In this document: positions 5,225 through 6,810 of the stretch, in pieces
Numbering within the stretch: position 1 is the first letter of the stretch
Layout of the letters: every line of letters begins with the position of its first letter
Source: Deltaproteobacteria bacterium
GTDB taxonomy: Bacteria > Desulfobacterota > Syntrophorhabdia > Syntrophorhabdales > Syntrophorhabdaceae
Assembly: GCA_003506795.1 (NCBI GenBank)
Contig: DNYO01000212.1
Coordinates: forward strand, 1 to 6,810
Length of the DNA stretch: 6,810 nt
Direction of reading: 5' to 3'
The notes under the pieces: model-generated
Told to the model about the DNA's origin: nothing
Databases searched by the model: none
Seen by the model: the letters and a program-made list of their open reading frames with translations, nothing else
Program-made: the position numbers and the translations under genes

Positions 5225-6259
5225 ATGGATATTTCAGAATTGCTGCGTTTTGCACTTGAAAGCGGAGGATCGGATTTGCACATCAGCGCGGGAGAGCCCC
5301 CCGTGATCAGGATCCATGGCGAAATGACCAAGGTAGATCTGCCGGCCCTCGATAAAGAGGACGTACACAACATGATCTACGATATTTTGAGCGATTTTCA
5401 GCGAAAGGTCTTCGAGGAACACCTCGAACTCGACTTTTCCTTCGGTCTCGGCGATCTGGCCCGCTTCAGGGTCAATGTCTTCAAGCAGCACCGCGGGGAA
5501 TCAGCCGTCTTCAGGACGATCCCAAACAAGATTCCGACCTTTGACCAACTCAGTCTGCCGCGGGTCTTCAAAGACATCGCCGGCCTGGAAAAAGGTCTCG
5601 TCCTCGTCACCGGTCCGACGGGCAGCGGCAAATCAACGACTCTGGCTGCGATAATCGACTATATCAACGATACAGTGAAGGAACATATCCTCACCATCGA
5701 AGATCCCATAGAGTTCCTCCACCTCTCCAAGAAGTGCCTTTTGAATCAGCGCGAACTGGGGCCGCATACCAGGAGTTTTGCCAACGCCCTGCGAAGTGCT
5801 CTGCGTGAAGACCCCGATGTGATCCTTGTCGGCGAAATGAGGGACCTGGAGACGATTCAGCTTGCCCTGACGGCTGCTGAAACCGGTCACCTTGTCTTCG
5901 CCACCCTCCATACCAGTTCGGCCCCCGATACGGTGGACAGGGTCATAGATGTCTTTCCCGCCGGGCAGCAAAACCAGGTGCGCTCCATGCTTTCGGGTTC
6001 TCTCCAGGCAGTCATCTCGCAGGCCCTTTTCAAGAGGCGCGACGGTAAGGGGAGGGTCGCCGGTTTCGAGGTGATGATAGCCACCCCGGCCATCCGGAAC
6101 CTCATCAGGGAAAACAAGATCGCCCAGATACCGTCGATGATCCAGACGAGCAAAGGCATCGGCATGCAGACGATGGAAGCGGCATGCAACGAACTCATAG
6201 CGAAGAATCTTGTGACGAGAGACGAAGTGTCGTTCTATCTCAGCAGTTCAATGAGGTGA
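5225..6259 (+). CDS. pilT: Type IV pilus retraction ATPase PilT
   Basis: A 344-residue PilT, full length. PilT forms a cytoplasmic hexamer at the pilus base and uses ATP to drive pilus disassembly, powering twitching motility, surface sensing and DNA uptake in species that do so. Motifs in order: N-terminal PAS-like domain opening with GGSDLHISAGEPP (14-26); Walker A GPTGSGKST (130-138); Asp box with TIEDPIEF (157-164); Walker B region DPDVILVGEMRD (196-207) with E204; His box TAAETGHLVFATLHT (216-230) with H222 and H229; and AIRNLIRE (289-296), the hallmark that separates retraction ATPases from PilB-type extension ATPases. All key residues are present. It lies 9 bases after scpB and 3 bases before pilU. 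No pilin, PilB or PilC gene is in view, so the rest of the machine must be encoded elsewhere. Confidence 0.97.
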   Translation: MDISELLRFALESGGSDLHISAGEPPVIRIHGEMTKVDLPALDKEDVHNMIYDILSDFQRKVFEEHLELDFSFGLGDLARFRVNVFKQHRGESAVFRTIPNKIPTFDQLSLPRVFKDIAGLEKGLVLVTGPTGSGKSTTLAAIIDYINDTVKEHILTIEDPIEFLHLSKKCLLNQRELGPHTRSFANALRSALREDPDVILVGEMRDLETIQLALTAAETGHLVFATLHTSSAPDTVDRVIDVFPAGQQNQVRSMLSGSLQAVISQALFKRRDGKGRVAGFEVMIATPAIRNLIRENKIAQIPSMIQTSKGIGMQTMEAACNELIAKNLVTRDEVSFYLSSSMR

Positions 6260-6262
6260 TCC
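6253..6262 (+). promoter_or_regulatory. Extended Shine-Dalgarno site of the pilU-like gene
   Basis: GAGGTGATCC directly precedes the ATG at 6263. It is complementary over all 10 bases to the conserved bacterial 16S rRNA 3' end (GGATCACCTC). The GAGG core has 6 bases to the start codon, the usual spacing. The site overlaps the last two sense codons and stop of pilT (stop at 6257-6259), so pilT and pilU translation are likely linked and pilU initiation strong. Confidence 0.75.
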
Positions 6263-6810
6263 ATGGACATCGTCAATGAGTACCTGAAGTACATGGTCGA
6301 GAAGGATGCATCGGACATCTATTTTACAGTTGGCGTGCCGCCGGCGTTCCGCATCGAAGGTATCGTCTCTTTCTATGGAGACAAGCCGCTCACCGCGGAA
6401 GACACAAAGAGTTTTGCCTACGCCATCATGAACGAGCGCCAGCAGAAAAAATTTGAAGAAGAGATGGAGATGAACCTTGCCATTTTTCAACCCGAATATG
6501 GCAGGTTCAGGGTCAACGTATTCAGGCAGAAAAGCTTCATCGGCCTCGTTATCCGCCAGATCAAGCTTACGATCAAGACCATCGATGACTGGAACCTGCC
6601 GACAGTCATGAAAGACATCTGCATGTCGAAACGCGGCCTCGTCCTTGTCGTCGGTGCCACGGGCAGCGGCAAATCGACGACACTGGCGGCTCTTATCGAC
6701 TATCGCAACTCCAATCAGCCGGGGCACATCATTACCATAGAAGACCCCGTGGAGTTCGTTCATCAGCACAAAATGAGCGTTGTTACCCAGAGGGAGGTCG
6801 GCTTCGACAC
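6263..6810 (+). CDS. pilU: PilU-like second type IV pilus retraction ATPase (3' end outside window)
   Basis: The first 182 residues of a PilT/PilU family ATPase; the usual length is about 350-380, so roughly half is missing. The N-terminal domain has DASDIYFTVGVPP (15-27), equivalent to the PilT 'GGSDLHI' region. Walker A is GATGSGKST (131-139), with Ala in the second position as in PilU rather than the GPTGSGKS of PilT. Beyond it come YRNSNQPGHI and ITIEDPVEFVHQHK (157-170), then VVTQREVG. These match the PilU versions I know far better than PilT (for example HQH and TQREVG). PilU cannot drive retraction alone in studied species but works with PilT in the same machine to raise force. The Walker B, His boxes and C-terminal motif lie beyond the edge and cannot be checked. 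It follows pilT by 3 bases, the classic pilTU pair. Confidence 0.88.
   Translation, partial: MDIVNEYLKYMVEKDASDIYFTVGVPPAFRIEGIVSFYGDKPLTAEDTKSFAYAIMNERQQKKFEEEMEMNLAIFQPEYGRFRVNVFRQKSFIGLVIRQIKLTIKTIDDWNLPTVMKDICMSKRGLVLVVGATGSGKSTTLAALIDYRNSNQPGHIITIEDPVEFVHQHKMSVVTQREVGFD

Noticed and set aside
5616..6690. Near-identical Walker A DNA in pilT and pilU as a possible recent duplication or recombination repeat
   Set aside because: The similarity is confined to the conserved nucleotide-binding motif. The rest of the two proteins differs as expected for the old PilT/PilU paralogue split.
1..6810. CRISPR array, insertion sequence, tRNA/rRNA gene, prophage or defence system
   Set aside because: No regularly spaced repeats, transposase or integrase motifs, cloverleaf-like segments or accessory gene cassettes were seen. 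All sizeable coding regions are core housekeeping, envelope or pilus genes.

Overview
This window looks like ordinary chromosomal DNA from a Gram-negative bacterium. It holds six protein-coding genes in two divergent groups, and the sixth runs off the right edge. A class A penicillin-binding protein, a putative surface or periplasmic lipoprotein protease and a PilT/PilU pair together suggest a diderm with type IV pili. The gene mix and the moderately GC-rich, high-GC3 codon use would fit a deltaproteobacterial (Desulfobacterota-like) lineage. That placement is inference only, because no rRNA or other strong taxonomic marker is present. There is no mobile element, CRISPR array, RNA gene or toxin/defence cassette.

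Left group, minus strand, read right to left: a PBP1A-type peptidoglycan synthase (3748 to 1901), a FieF-like cation diffusion facilitator (1826 to 918) and a small M48 metalloprotease, probably a lipoprotein (786 to 142). All three act in or at the cell envelope. The PBP gene and the CDF gene each have a good sigma70-type promoter of their own. In both cases the -10 box lies only 8-9 bases before the start codon, so the transcripts are predicted to be leaderless or nearly so. The leftmost 141 bases hold no gene. They contain what looks like the right half of a dispersed palindromic repeat and a short 14-bp tandem repeat that runs into the protease stop codon.

Right group, plus strand: miaA (tRNA dimethylallyltransferase, 3777-4706), scpB (chromosome segregation/condensation, 4697-5215, overlapping miaA by 10 bases), pilT (type IV pilus retraction ATPase, 5225-6259) and a pilU-like second retraction ATPase (6263 to beyond the edge). 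Spacings of -10, +9 and +3 bases indicate one operon. pilT has a strong Shine-Dalgarno site overlapping the scpB stop, and pilU has an extended one overlapping the pilT stop.

The two groups diverge from a gap of only 28 bases (3749-3776). It contains overlapping, oppositely directed -10 boxes and an 11-bp palindrome, so PBP and miaA operon transcription may compete or be co-regulated. I found no previously undescribed system. The most useful points to check are the apparent leaderless starts, the compact divergent promoter, the cysteine-rich end of the CDF transporter and the miaA-scpB-pilT-pilU grouping.
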